Assembly: GCA_032433765.1 (NCBI GenBank)
Contig: JAVIAB010000160.1
Location: 18,885,549 to 18,949,548 of the forward strand
Direction: 5' to 3'
Source: Megaustenia siamemsis
Lineage: Eukaryota > Mollusca > Gastropoda > Stylommatophora > Ariophantidae
DNA: 64,000 nucleotides
Of this stretch, positions 11,990 through 22,599 are shown one piece after another. Position numbers and translations under genes: made by a program. The notes below the pieces were generated by a model. It did not search any database. It was not told where the DNA came from and was given only the letters and a program-made list of their open reading frames with translations. Position 1 is the stretch's first letter, and each line of letters begins with the position of its first letter.

Positions 11990-12142
11990 AGTATGGCTAG
12001 GTGACTAAGGGTCGAAGATGGAAGCAATTACCCTACAAAAATGTCTTTTGTTGAAGATGAATGTGTCGGGCTGAAAGAGACAGTTACCGCTGCTTATTGT
12101 AAAGAATGACATAACGTATCTACGATCATTTAACGTCCTTCA
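11990..12142 (-). mobile_element. R1 divergent fragment
   Basis: Contains GGTCGAAGATGGAAGCAATT and GAATGTGTCGGGCTGAAAG blocks matching the centre of R1, ending at the conserved ACGTCCTT segment. Confidence 0.55.
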
Positions 12143-12144
12143 AC

Positions 12145-12310
12145 GTAGGAAACAACCATCGGTCGCCACCGCTGACCTTGTTCGTCTGGTTGAGCTAGTC
12201 TTAACTCTCAACTCATTTGAATTCTTCGGTCGATTCTTCACCCAGACTAGTGGGGTGGCTATAGGCACTAAGATGGGCCCTAGCTATGTTTGTCTATTAA
12301 AGGGCTATCT
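12145..12310 (+). mobile_element. Penelope-like element RT fragment
   Basis: One plus-strand frame reads 'LVRLVELVLTLNSFEF' and then 'QTSGVAIGTKMGPSYVCLL', which resembles the conserved reverse-transcriptase core of Penelope-like elements as I recall it. The fragment runs straight into a 49-bp tandem array whose unit starts inside this motif. No GIY-YIG endonuclease seen. Confidence 0.7.
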
Positions 12311-12612
12311 AGAACACCAAGATGGGCCTGAGCTATGTTTGTCTATTAAAGGGCTATCTAGAACACCAAGATGGGCCCTAGCTATGTTTGTCTATTAAAG
12401 GGCTACCTAAAACACCAAGATGGGTCTAAGCTATGTTTGTCTATTAATGGGCTACCTAGACCACCAAGATGGGCCCTAGCTATGTTTGTCTATTAATGGG
12501 CTACCTCGAACACCAAGATAGGCCCTAGCAATGTTTGTCTATTATAGGCTACCTAAAACACCAAGATGGGCCCTAGCTATGTTTGTCTATTTATGGGTTA
12601 CATAGAACACCA
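12270..12612. repeat. 49-bp minisatellite derived from RT sequence
   Basis: Seven units spaced 49 bp (12270, 12319, 12368, 12417 ...). Each contains AAGATGGGCCCTAGCTATG, identical to the stretch encoding 'KMGPSY' in the adjoining Penelope-like fragment. The unit is 1 mod 3, so each copy shifts the frame. Confidence 0.9.
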
Positions 12613-12623
12613 ACTTCATTCAT

Positions 12624-12626
<3 letters not shown>

Positions 12627-12711
<85 letters not shown>
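12627..12711. repeat. (TA)n(GA)n compound microsatellite
   Basis: About 23 TA repeats followed directly by about 18 GA repeats. Confidence 0.95.
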
Positions 12712-12712
<1 letters not shown>

Positions 12713-12939
12713 AAGAGAGGGCAAGGGGAGGTAAATTTAAATAAAACATTTAACAATAATTTATCGTTAGTGAATAAATTGCACTTAGTACGACTTGAAG
12801 CTCTATCTAATTGTGTTACAATACGCTTGAACGTAATGACATCAAATAACGAACATTTACTGTAGTTGGTAACGTCAGCCTCTAAATCGAGAAGCCTAAG
12901 TTTATGTGAAGACAACAAAACATAGCGTGGAAGTAACTA

Positions 12940-13229
12940 TCTTTACGACAATAGTACCATTGCTGGTGTATGTCGGTGGGCACACGATAGAACTTGAGGG
13001 ATGAAGGTCGGAGATAAATAATAATAAAGGAATATTTTTATAGAGGGAAACTTCCAAGGCGATAGATCAGCGAATAAATTCTGAAGGAGAAGTATGTTTA
13101 CAACACTCGGAAAAAATGACAAATAATCAACAACAGAAAAAAAAAACAAAGAACAATATATGGTCCGAAGCAGGATCGAACCCGTACTCCCTGGCACAGC
13201 GACTTGCCACGAAAAGCCAAACGCTAGGG
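12940..13229 (-). mobile_element. foldback-element arm, left of a LINE insertion
   Basis: Matches the left arm of the 9545-9945 element, including GCAGGATCGAACCCGTACTC and GCCAAACGCTAGGGAGCACT. The match stops at 13229 where LINE-A begins and resumes at 13574-13612 with GGGAACACTGCCAACTCGGC. Confidence 0.75.
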
Positions 13230-13573
13230 AGCACTATAGAAGAATAGGTAGAATTGGATGGAATGAAAAGAAAACAAACGATGACGTCTTAAAACAACTA
13301 AAAATGAAAATAGAATTACTAAACACAATTAGAATAAGACACATGCAATTTTTGGGGGCATGTTAAAAGACACAACAGTCTACTAAAAGTAATGCGGGAA
13401 AATACAAGGTAAATGAGGCAGATGCAGGCCAAACTAACATGGACGAGTAACATCAAAAGATGGACATATCAGCCTATGACAACCTGCACCATCAAAGCAA
13501 GAGACAGAGCAGAATGGCGCTCCATGGTAGCCAATTTTCGTTGCGGAGACGGCACTCGATGATGATGATGATG
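13230..13573 (+). mobile_element. LINE-A 3' end inserted in foldback element
   Basis: Encodes the LINE-A C-terminus: 'RRIGRIGWNEKKTNDDVLKQ', 'RHMQFLG', then the 'EWRSMVANFRCGDGTR' end and a GATGATGATGATGA tail. Flanked by an imperfect duplication of about 11 bp (AGGGAGCACT left, AGGGAACACT right), a likely target-site duplication. Has the AAATGA stop shared with the copies at 53854 and elsewhere. Confidence 0.85.
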
Positions 13574-13953
13574 AGGGAACACTGCCAACTCGGCTAACTA
13601 AAAGATATAGATAAAGGCCGCTTGGTCAAGCCGTCGCCACGACGTGTGAGACTCGGAATTTTGATTTCACCCCCCCCCCCCCCCCCTCTGTCTACCATGG
13701 GTTTCGAACACCGTACGCTGGCTTTTCAGCCAGTGAAACTGTGGTTTTAGTCACATAGCCACGCGCTACTCTGCGGAAGTGGGGGGGGGGGGGTGTAGGG
13801 GGAAAGCGTGTTAACATATTTGTGGATGTGTTGATGCTTGTGAAATGTTGAGTTTATATAAGTTTATGGAGTGTTTGTAAACGTGTTGAAGATTGATCAA
13901 TGTGTCTGTGCGTGATTTTGTCTCCCCGAGCACTCTTTTTCTCTTATAAAAGT

Positions 13954-14204
13954 AGTAAAGAGCCCCAGTCACGCCAAGTGGCGTAGAGGGAATATGGTGT
14001 TAGTGTCCATAAATTTTACAAACCTTCAGCACGCGATTTTTGGGGTAATGTGGTCGGTATTACGCCCGTGCCGCTTTACATTCCCAGAAAAATATCCGGT
14101 ACCCATTAAAGGCTGGGTGAACCCGGAAGCCGTCGGTTGGGATCGAACCCTACCTCTTGTCCTTTGTAGTCCAGTTCACTAAGAACTGAGCTATCGCGGC
14201 TCCC
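13954..14204 (-). mobile_element. SINE-A full copy
   Basis: tRNA-derived SINE of about 250 bp. On the minus strand it starts GGGAGCCGCGATAGCTCAG (A-box region), has a B-box-like GGTTCGATCCC, a middle TGGGTACCGGA, and ends with the ACGCCACTTGGCGT hairpin plus CTGGGGCTCTTTAC. Confidence 0.9.
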
Positions 14205-14235
14205 TTTTTCTCTTATAGTTAAAGTTATTCAAAGG

Positions 14236-14440
14236 TTCCGGTATCACTGCAAACGAATTACCCTTAAATTATCCTTAAATTATCCTTAAGAATCTTTAAT
14301 TGCTCAATCGCCCGAGCCAGTGAAATCGTCAGAATTAACGTTTCATCGAATATCCAAACAAAGAAAAAAAGACGATGCAGTCCAATCGTAGCAAACAGCA
14401 CACGTCAGAAGATATAAGGCATGGTAGCACTGATAACCTC
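14236..14440 (+). mobile_element. R2 partial copy
   Basis: Shares CCGGTATCACTGCAAACGAA and AATATCCAAACAAAGAAA blocks with R2, with an internal duplication of ATTATCCTTAA. Confidence 0.6.
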
Positions 14441-15227
14441 TTTTTCTTCTATCTTTGCTAAGTAGTTGGCAGGGAAAAGAGTTCTAATGTTGACAATTTT
14501 ATGTTTGAAAAATGATTAAAAGTGCCAGGGGAGTCATGTCTGGCAGTAAATGTGGTCTGCGATATGGCGGGTCAAGATAAATGTGACTGGAGATAAAACA
14601 ACGTAAATATTTACAGGAACCATGATGCTGGACTTGTGCCCCCTGTGGTGTGAACGCGGAGGCCTTGCTTGTGAAGTCAGATATTTAACGTCGTTAGGAT
14701 GTGTAGAACTAAGATATCGCTTGTCTCTAGTTGTCCTGGTCGTCGCCATCATCATCATCATTTTCATCGTCATCTTCTTAATTATCCTTCTTCTTCCGCC
14801 TCTTGTTGTCCTTCTTTCCATTCACTCCTCATTCGTCTACCTCTTAATCTCTTCTCAAATCCAATCTGACGTTCTTTTCTTCTTTCTCTTTTTTTTCTTT
14901 CTTCTCCTCTTGCTTTAACGTTTAAATCTTTTATTAGTCTTATTTTTATTCTTCCACATCTATTTCTCATTTTCTTCCATTTCCATTATTCTTCTGCTAC
15001 GTCTCATCTCCTCTTATTGTCGTCTTCTTTCTCTTCTTCTTATGTATTCTTTTCATTTTCACGTTGATATTTTCTTTCTTTCATTCTTATTCTTCTCCTC
15101 AATTTTTCGTTGAAGTTGTCCTTCTCATCAATTTCTGATGACACCATCTTCTAGTCTTCTCAAATTCCTCTGCTTCACACGTCTCTAAATAAAAAGAAAC
15201 CTGCTTCTCACGCCCAGTTAACCATTG

Positions 15228-15475
15228 ATTAATTAGTGTGCTCGCTTTCTGACAAAAAGAGTGCGAGTTCAATTCCCAGAAGTGGTGGATTTGTTTCGGA
15301 ACCGACAGAGCTTCGGGAATTACAGTCTCTGGAAATGGGTACCAGAAGTATTTCAGGGAAATAAAGGCGGCCTGGCGTGATAATAACCCAATCACCCAAA
15401 TATGTACCGTTGAGCTTGGACAAATTATGATCACTACTACCATATTTCTCTTACACCTTGCAAGACAGGGTAGAG
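15228..15475 (+). mobile_element. SINE-B copy
   Basis: Variant tRNA-like SINE: TTAGTGTGCTCGCTTTCTGA, B-box-like GAGTTCAATTCCC, middle AAATGGGTACC, then GCGGCCTGGCGTGATAATAA. Related to SINE-A in its centre but with a different head and end. Confidence 0.7.
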
Positions 15476-15639
15476 AACCGTTACTTACTTATACTCATAT
15501 ACTTTTCCTTAGACACACACAGGCACACAGTCTGGTTGTAATGCTATTATTAAATCACCCGCACGATAATTTGTTCCCGTGATTCCCCTCGCCAACGGCA
15601 CGAGAAAACACTTTGCTTGCTTGCTTTCGTTCGCCCGAT

Positions 15640-15958
15640 GACTCAAGGAACATACCTCCTCATCATCCGCACTTAAGAGAACGTTAAGTGGGCGTGTCGG
15701 CGTTGTGTTGTGCTTTGCAGTGAAAATGCTATTTTTGAGCATTTCGGCCAAATACATCCGACTTTAGCATGTTATTTTTGAGTACCGGTTTTCTTTCCTC
15801 TTCGATCCCTACTCGCTTGGCTAGACAAGTTAATCTATTACTGGAGGCACCACGGAGAGGTGGAGTAGGGTCTGGATGGTTCTGGTTCACCGATTCTGTC
15901 GCAAGCCATCAGCTGTGGGTCGATGACAACTTCCAGCTCTGCTGCTGGGGGGCGACTT
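15640..15958 (+). mobile_element. R1 dispersed repeat copy
   Basis: Plus-strand R1 with GAACGTTAAGTGGGCGTGTC and GAGGCACCACGGAGAGGTGG landmarks. Confidence 0.75.
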
Positions 15959-16436
15959 TTGAAACACTTAGTATAAGGGATATGTATCTTTTATATCGAC
16001 AACCCTCCTGCCATTTTGTTACGTCTATTTCTCGGTGTTGTCTTTTTGTCTTATCGAGATGATGTCTCCTTTCGTCTGTGACCTGACGACGATGTAGAGA
16101 CCATTTTTTAAAATGCTGTCTATCTAGCTGTAGCTTTTCATTTTACCTCCATGACTGTCGTCGTAAAATGATCTTCACCAGACGGGGAATGACTGCTCAC
16201 TCTTAGGTTTCATCGTTCCCTGGTACGCAACGACATGTTGGCCACTTTGTTTAATCTTTGTTAAACCTCTGAACTTGTAATGGTATCTAGATACAAGATG
16301 CCCAGCATCTCAGGATAACATCTCCTACAGTTGCATATAATCAGCGTGTCTTGAACAAAAACATATAAGGGAGTCCATTTCTCTCCAGGCTCGTTTCCCC
16401 TTAGCACGAAAGATAACTCTTGCATAAACTTTGCTT
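15959..16436. other. no recognised feature
   Basis: Unique-looking sequence; no exon, repeat family or RNA gene recognised. Confidence 0.45.
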
Positions 16437-16625
16437 ATAAAGACAACTCAAGACAAGAGGAGGGGGGAGGGAGGGGGAGAAAGAAGGAGGAGGGAAGGGA
16501 GGAGGGAGGGGAGGGATGAGGGATGGGGAGAGGGAGGAGGAGGGAAAGGGGGAGGGGAGGCAGGGGAGGGGAGGGGAGGGAGGTGGAGGAGGGAAAGGGG
16601 GAGGGGAAGGAGAGAGGGGAGAGGT
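16437..16625. repeat. G-rich polypurine tract
   Basis: About 190 bp almost entirely G and A with many GGG runs (GGAGGGGGGAGGGAGGGGGA-like). Could form G-quadruplex or triplex DNA. The apparent 'RREGRREG' open frame is compositional. Confidence 0.9.
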
Positions 16626-16904
16626 AAATTATTTGTTATAATTCAGGGCCGGCAACAAAAGTGGTCATAATTCAACCAACGTCAACTATAGAAGAGGCAT
16701 GAGCGCAACCCCACTAGCGTGACGTTTTCATCTTTGCAAGCAATAGCTAATTGTGAGTAACATTATATCAGCCGTCTATAGCTCGCAAAGGTGAACCTTC
16801 TACGATTACGTAACGACTGTGGGATTGCGTTAAGGCCTTCTCTATAGTTGGCCTAGTATTCGCAAAGAAATTGGCTAAAGAACTTGGCTCGAGTGGGTTG
16901 AGTG

Positions 16905-17114
16905 AAGACTCAATGGCTGAATGGTTAGTGTACTCGATTTCTGATCAGAAGGGTGCGGGTACAATTCTCTGAAATGGCAGATTTTTTGTTCGGATCGACA
17001 AGGCTTCGGGGTTCACCCAACCTACAAAAGTAGGCTGTAGAAATTTTTTTCTGGGAAAAAAGACGACCTGGCGTGAAGCCGACCACCTTACCCAAAATTG
17101 TGCCGTAAAATGTT
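16905..17114 (+). mobile_element. SINE-B copy, tail-to-tail with SINE-A
   Basis: Starts near CAATGGCTGAATGGTTAGTG, has GGTACAATTCTC and CCTGGCGTGAAGCCGACCAC, and ends at the edge of a reversed SINE-A, so the two elements converge. Confidence 0.7.
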
Positions 17115-17359
17115 GTAAAGTACCCCGTCACGCCAAGTGACGTATAGGGAATATGGTGTTAGTGACCATACATTTTGCAGACCTTCGGCACATGATTTTT
17201 GGAATAATGTGGTTGGTATTACGCCCGTGCCGCTTTACTTTCTCTGAAAAAATCCGGTACCCATTAAAGGCTGGGTGAACCGGAGCCGTCTGTTGAAATC
17301 AAACCCTACCTCTTGTCCTTTGTAGTCCAGTTCACTAACCACTGAACTATCGCGGCTCC
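17115..17359 (-). mobile_element. SINE-A full copy
   Basis: Minus-strand copy ending (5' of SINE) at GCGGCTCC 17359, with the conserved hairpin at its other end (ACGCCAAGTGACGT, one mismatch). Confidence 0.9.
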
Positions 17360-17439
17360 AAAGATGTGCCGTGGTCATGGAAAAATACGGTCACTAACAC
17401 CATAATATACTGATTAATATACTGATGATTATACCACTG

Positions 17440-17735
17440 ATACAATGCACTGTAGATAGAAGATTGTGGAGGGACATGATCGCCTACGCCAACCGGTATG
17501 GCACATGATGATGATGATGAACACCATAATTTCCATACGCCTAGCAAGGCAGTGGATCAAACCTTTACTATTATTATATTTTACCAGCTACTGGAGTACA
17601 AAGAGAAAATACTGGATAGCTTGGTGTCATGGCATGGAAAACAGTCAACAACAGAACAGATACGATGCACTGTGGATAGACGATTGTGGAAGGACATGAT
17701 CGCCTATGCCAACCGGTATGGCACTTGATGGTGAT
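17440..17735 (+). mobile_element. LINE-C 3' ends, two tandem tails
   Basis: Two successive C-terminal tails, each encoding 'RRLWKDMIAYANRYGT' or close and each ending in an ATGATG run (17507-17521 and 17727-17737). The second is longer and includes 'VSWHGKQSTTEQIRC'. Confidence 0.8.
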
Positions 17736-17749
17736 GATTGGAGTACTTA

Positions 17750-18000
17750 GTTCATTGAATTATTTTTCTACTTCTGCAATCATGACGTCATTCAGACTAG
17801 GACCCATGACTCTATTATGAAGGCAGCTGTCTGTTTCAGTGATTCGGTTGACCCATAGAGTTTCTCTTCCAGGGAGGTGGGTGTGAGCCGTATTGTCCTC
17901 AGATCTGTATTCTGGATTCCTGTAGAACGTGTTTTGTTGTCACGTTATCCAAGGTACAGTGCTATTGGCTGGTAGTTCCTATTTTGATCGAATTATTTGA
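17750..18000 (-). mobile_element. I-clade LINE remnant
   Basis: Minus strand resembles the post-RNase H tail of the 26600-27110 element (for example GTCAACCGAATCACTGAAAC and the antisense of TTCCAGGGAGGTGGG). Decayed. Confidence 0.5.
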
Positions 18001-18516
18001 GTTGTAATATGAAAGTGTTTTGATGTTGACGATGTTACATGTAGAGATACACAAGGCGTATATTTTGTTTGTAATGCCTCAATTTCTTTTTATTCTTCTA
18101 TTTAAAAAAAAAAAAGTAAATGATGCAAGTCTCACTTTGCGCAGTATTAGGAACACAGTGTTTGTGATTATACTTCGACCACCATTATGTATAACATGGT
18201 CAGTATTACACAAGGCCGCCATATTCTCAAAAAAAATTTCTTATGTTCATTTCTAGAGTTCTATGCATAGCAGTTTGTTTTCGTCTAAAAGTGGCAATTT
18301 AGTTGTAATTTTTGAAAACTTTGCATTGTTTATGGAAGAAAGCCTGGTACATTTCCCTGATTCTTAAATATGATATTTTATAGAGGGTGGTTTCAAAAGT
18401 GTGACACACACACATACACGCACGCACAAACATATACACACACACAACGTGAACTATTTTAGCTAAAAGTAAATATTTGTCAATATTTTTAAAAAAATAG
18501 TGCCTGCAAGAAAAAT

Positions 18517-18767
18517 AACCGCGATAGCTCGCTGGTTAGTTAACTGGACTACAAAGTACAAGAGGTCGGGTTCGATCCTGACCCACGGCTTCCAGGTTCA
18601 TCCAGCCTTAAATTAGTACCTGATTTTTTTCTGGGAAAGTAAAACAGCACGGGCGTAACCCCGATCACGTTACCCCAAAAATCAGGTAACGAAGGTCTAT
18701 AAAAAATTATGGTCACTAACCCCATATCCCCCATACGCCACGTGAAGTGACGGGGCTTTTTACTTTT
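18517..18767 (+). mobile_element. SINE-A full copy
   Basis: Plus-strand SINE-A with AACCGCGATAGCTCGC head, GGTTCGATCCTG B box, and a degraded end hairpin (ACGCCACGTGAAGTGACG). Confidence 0.85.
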
Positions 18768-19024
18768 GCATTATTTTTGTTGAATAAAGCTGGAAAAAAC
18801 AATATCAAGATTGACAAATGTAACAGTTTCTGTGATGCGGTATTCACATTTTAACAACAAACGTTTGTAAATGTTAAAATACATCTTCTTCTAATTACTT
18901 TTAGTGTTAGTACAAGTAGAGTATTTTATCTTCCTGTAAAGATACACAAGTAAATAAACCAACGTAGCAGTGACAAACAATTGTGTGAAGACCGAGACAA
19001 GAAGGAGATTCTCCATAACTGGGA

Positions 19025-19350
19025 AAAGTAAAGGTCAAGCACGAGACTTTAATTGGCGTCTTAGCACGCGAGTTTTTATCCAAAAGTGCTCTGCGTCTAC
19101 GCAGAAGTGTTCGGAGACTTCCGGATAGTGTCGCTTCAAGCATCGAAACTTATGATGCGAGGCGGCATTCCTCACCTTCCCAGAGTGCCTCCCTGGTACC
19201 CATTTCTGCCAGCGGTTGGGTCGACCGCATGGGTATTTTTTTCCAACCACGAGTACAACTCACACTGCTTCCAGCGGGAACCCAACACGGGTTGTCCGAA
19301 CTCGGTAGTCCAGTCGGGTGGTTTTCCCAACTCGGCCACCGAGGCCCCCT
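19025..19350 (-). mobile_element. SINE-D copy
   Basis: Minus-strand tRNA-derived SINE: head GGCCTCGGTGGCCGAGTTGG, B-box-like GGTTCCCGCTGG, and a body running to GTCTCGTGCTTGACC. The second copy is at 49485-49808. Confidence 0.8.
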
Positions 19351-19489
19351 AACTGGGAATTGAACGAGAACCTGATAACGGGGCAGAAGACGAGTGCATC
19401 TACTGTTTGGTTGGTGACTACAAAAAATAAGGATACATATCAGTCAATGTCTCAGAAATACTGTGTTAGTAATCATAGTTATCTGCACA

Positions 19490-19760
19490 TAGATGGGTGA
19501 TATAGTACAGGAATAGGGGGAGGAATTGGAGAAGAGATTTGGTTACTTAATGAAGGAGTAGCAACGGGGAAATGCTGTCACAAATACGATGCAGAAATCC
19601 TAGCAATAAAGTTAGCAATCGAAAAGAAATGCTGAAAGTTAACCTTGCTCCATAGCCTGTAGTGTTCCTGACAGATGCAAGATCAGCATTTCAGACACAA
19701 CAACCGAGAAAAGTACATCTGCAGACTTTAATGACTGAACTATACATGCATCACCCGATC
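19490..19760 (+). mobile_element. I-clade LINE RNase H remnant
   Basis: Broken plus-strand RNase H: 'CCHKYDAEILAIKLAIEK', then 'VFLTDARSAFQ' and 'LQTLMTELYMHHPID'. Parallels the better preserved RNase H at 38412-39235. Truncated by a SINE-A fragment. Confidence 0.75.
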
Positions 19761-19915
19761 GACTGCTTCCGGGTTCACTTACGCTTAAATGATTACCAGA
19801 TTTATTCTGGGAAAGTAAAGCGCAACGGGCGTAATACCGACCACATTACCCCAAAAATCATGTGCCGACGGTCTGTAAAAATTATGGTCACTAACACCAT
19901 ATTCCCCACATGTGG
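19761..19915 (+). mobile_element. SINE-A partial copy
   Basis: Central SINE-A segment from GCTTCCGGGTTCAC to ACACCATATTCCC; tRNA head and end hairpin missing. Confidence 0.8.
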
Positions 19916-20024
19916 ACAGTCACCCCCAGAGTGCTGAACAGACATTTCTGTACTGTACTGAATATAGTAAACTGAGGAAAACTCATTGATCGATAGAGAC
20001 AACACTACAGACAATATGTGCCGC

Positions 20025-20490
20025 CTATATGAGACAGAAAGAGTTTTTAAATGTTATGTAGAGCCAGTCTTAGTCCATCGATGTGAATCATGGACAACAG
20101 GACAACAGACAAGAAAATCACGAGTCTGTAGAAATGTGGTTTTACAGAAGAATGTTGAAAACGCCACGGGCAGCTAAGAAGAGTAATGGAAACGTTCTGA
20201 AAAAGGCCAAATTAAAAGAGAACTAATTTCCAAAATTAGGAAGAAATAATCATCCTTTTTTGGCCATGAAATGAGAAGAGAACAACTGGAATATATTGTA
20301 ACGAGTGGAAAAATTGAGAGACGAAGAGATAGAGGGAAGCAAAGAGAAAAGATACCAGACAGCTTTAGAGAATAGCTTGACAGAAGGTCAACAACAGAAA
20401 TGATAAATAACTGTCGAGATCGAAAGTTGTGGAGAGACATGATCACCTACGCCAGCAGGCCCGGTACTTGATGATGATGATGCTGCTGAT
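20025..20490 (+). mobile_element. LINE-B 3' end
   Basis: Encodes 'ERVFKCYVEPVLVHRCESWT', 'FGHEMRREQLEYIVTSGKIE' and 'RPGT' before TGATGATGATG. It lies downstream of the last ROR exon and is in the opposite orientation to the host gene. Confidence 0.85.
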
Positions 20491-20595
20491 GATGATGATA
20501 AGTGCAGACAGACGGGGAAGGATGAACAGACGGATAGACAGAGCGACAGTAGAGACAGACATGCAGCAGAGACAGACAAACAGATAAATACTTAC

Positions 20596-20730
20596 TGGAA
20601 CGATGTCTTGGTCTGTTGTGGTCGTCACATTTTGGGATGTCGCAAAGCTCTTTGGAGACCTGACCGTCTCCAGTGTAGCACCAGGGACTTTTCTCCATGT
20701 CGTTGGGATTGCGGCAGTAGTTGTGGTCCG
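20596..20730 (-). CDS. ROR: ROR exon: Kringle domain, C-terminal half
   Basis: 135 bp, phase 1 in and phase 1 out. Acceptor ...CCCCCATACAG at 20731, donor TTCCA|GTAAGT at 20595. Encodes 'DHNYCRNPNDMEKSPWCYT' then 'SKELCDIPKCDD', carrying Kringle cysteines 3 to 6 and the characteristic 'YCRNP', 'PWCYT' and 'CDIPKC' motifs. The tail 'DDHNRPRHRSS' starts the membrane-proximal stalk. Human ROR1 has 'SYCRNP', 'PWCFT' and 'LCDIPAC' at the same places. It is the last ROR exon I can see; the transmembrane exon should follow at lower coordinates. Confidence 0.95.
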
Positions 20731-20744
20731 CTGTATGGGGGTGG

Positions 20745-20878
20745 ATGAGAGGAAGGTGTTGTCGTTTGTGGAGGTGAGAGGAAGGTGTTGTCGTTTGTGG
20801 AGGTGAGAGGAAGGTGTTGTCGTTTGTGGAGGTGAGAGGAAGGTGTTGTCGTTTGTGGAGGTGAGAGGAATAACAAGT
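20745..20878. repeat. 29-bp minisatellite beside Kringle exon acceptor
   Basis: About five units close to GAGGTGAGAGGAAGGTGTTG plus TCGTTTGTG. On the gene strand it is pyrimidine-rich and ends about 15 bp upstream of the exon's 3' splice site, so it may form part of the polypyrimidine or branch-point region. Confidence 0.95.
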
Positions 20879-20904
20879 GTTGGTGTAGGTAGGGGAGTAT
20901 TGAA

Positions 20905-21245
20905 TGAGTGGTGGAGTTGTGGTGAAGTGTTAGTGGAGATGGTGGAGTTGTGGTGAAGTGTTAGTGGAGATGATGGAGTTGTGGTGAAGTGTTAGTGGAG
21001 ATGGTGGAGTTGTGGTGAAGTGTTAGTGGAGATGATGGAGTTGTGGTGAAGGGTTAGTGGAGATGGTGGAGTTGTGGTGAAGGGTTAGTGGAGATGGTGG
21101 AGTTGTGGTGAAGGGTTAGTGGAGATGGTGGAGTTGTGGTGAAGGGTTAGTGGAGATGGTGGAGTTGTGGTGAAGGGTTAGTGGAGATGGTGGAGTTGTG
21201 GTGAAGGGTTAGTGGAGATGGTGGAGTTGTGGTGAAGGGTTAATG
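20905..21245. repeat. 31-bp minisatellite
   Basis: About eleven units close to GATGGTGGAGTTGTGGTGAA plus GGGTTAGTGGA. Left copies have 'gtgtta' where right copies have 'gggtta', suggesting directional spread. Confidence 0.95.
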
Positions 21246-21525
21246 GAGATAGTAAGGTTGTGATGAAGTATTAGTGAGAATGTTTGAGTTGTTGTAAAGC
21301 ATTCATGAAAAATGACATATTTGTTACAGTATTAGAAATATATTCTTTAATTCCTCTACGTTTAAGATGAGTCTATCTCACCTATGTTGTTAAGAACATA
21401 AATCTTTGAAAAACTCAATCATTCGATATGGGAATAACATTCGGTAATATGTTATCGTGGTGTTAACCCAGAAATAAAATATAGACGCCACGTCACTTTT
21501 TAAGAGTTCAAAGGTTTGTTAGAAA

Positions 21526-22010
21526 TCATCATCATCATCATCATCAAGTGCCATGCTTACTGGCGTAGGTGATCATGTCTCTCCAAAACTCTCTATCTCG
21601 ACAATTATTTATCATTTCCGTTGTTGACCTTCTGTCAAGCCATTCTTTTAAACTGTCTGGTATCTTTTCTATTTGCTTCCCTCTATCTCTTCGTCCCTCA
21701 ACTTTCCCTTTTGTTACAATATATTCCAGCTGTTCCCTTCACATAAAATGGCCAACAAAATGATGATTGTTTCTTCCTAATATTGGAAATTAACTCTCTT
21801 TTGCTTTGGCTTCTTTCAGAACGTTTTAATTACTCTTCTTAGCTGTCCATGGTATTTTCAATATTCTTCTGTAAAACCACATTTCTACAGACTCCAATGA
21901 TTTTCTTGTGTGTTGTCCTATTAATTTTCATTGATTCACATCCATTTGTTAAAACTGGCTCTACATAACATTTAAGAACTCTTTTTCTTGTTTCTTTTGT
22001 CAAAATAATA
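21526..22010 (-). mobile_element. LINE-B 3' end
   Basis: Starts at an ATCATCATCATC tail and reads leftward into 'RKRVLKCYVEPVLTNGCES'. Same family as 20025-20490 but opposite orientation, so the two face each other across the Kringle exon and arrays. Confidence 0.85.
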
Positions 22011-22279
22011 GGGATAGAGAACACTACAATGTCAAGAAGAAAGGTGCCTATAACCACTCAACAGAAAAGAACTGGGAATTATTTTGGACCATAACAGGTC
22101 ATACCAGATAGGAGATTGTACGTTTTTAAAAGAAAGTGTACAAAGACAAGAACCTCGGAATGGTGTGAGTTGTAGAAGCAAATTAATTGTTGAACATTTG
22201 CTAAAATCGTGCTCAATCGATTATGATTGGATAAAGCTCTTGTGGCTTTCAGTGTTACCGTACCTCAGTAAGCTGGAAG

Positions 22280-22590
22280 GTAGGGCGCCCAACAACAGAT
22301 CTGGACGCTGTCAACGACTCATAGTTGATGACATACGCCCAGGATTAGAGGATCAGAACAATTCAGAGCCTACTCTATATCTTCGTGGTGCCTCTAGAAA
22401 TAGTCGAGCCAGTCTAGTCTGGCCAAGCGAGTATGGATCGAAATAGGAAGGCAACCCGAAACTCAAAAATGGCTATGTGATGTCGGATATGTTTTGTCGA
22501 AATATCGCAATACAACGCATCTACACCCACATAACGTCCTTTTAAGGACGGACGACTAAGGCGACTATCCATTCCTTTAGTAGTCATTGG
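22280..22590 (-). mobile_element. R1 dispersed repeat copy
   Basis: R1 in minus orientation with GAGGATCAGAACAATTCAGA and ACGTCCTTTTAAGGACGGAC landmarks. Confidence 0.7.
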
Positions 22591-22599
22591 GTGAACGCC

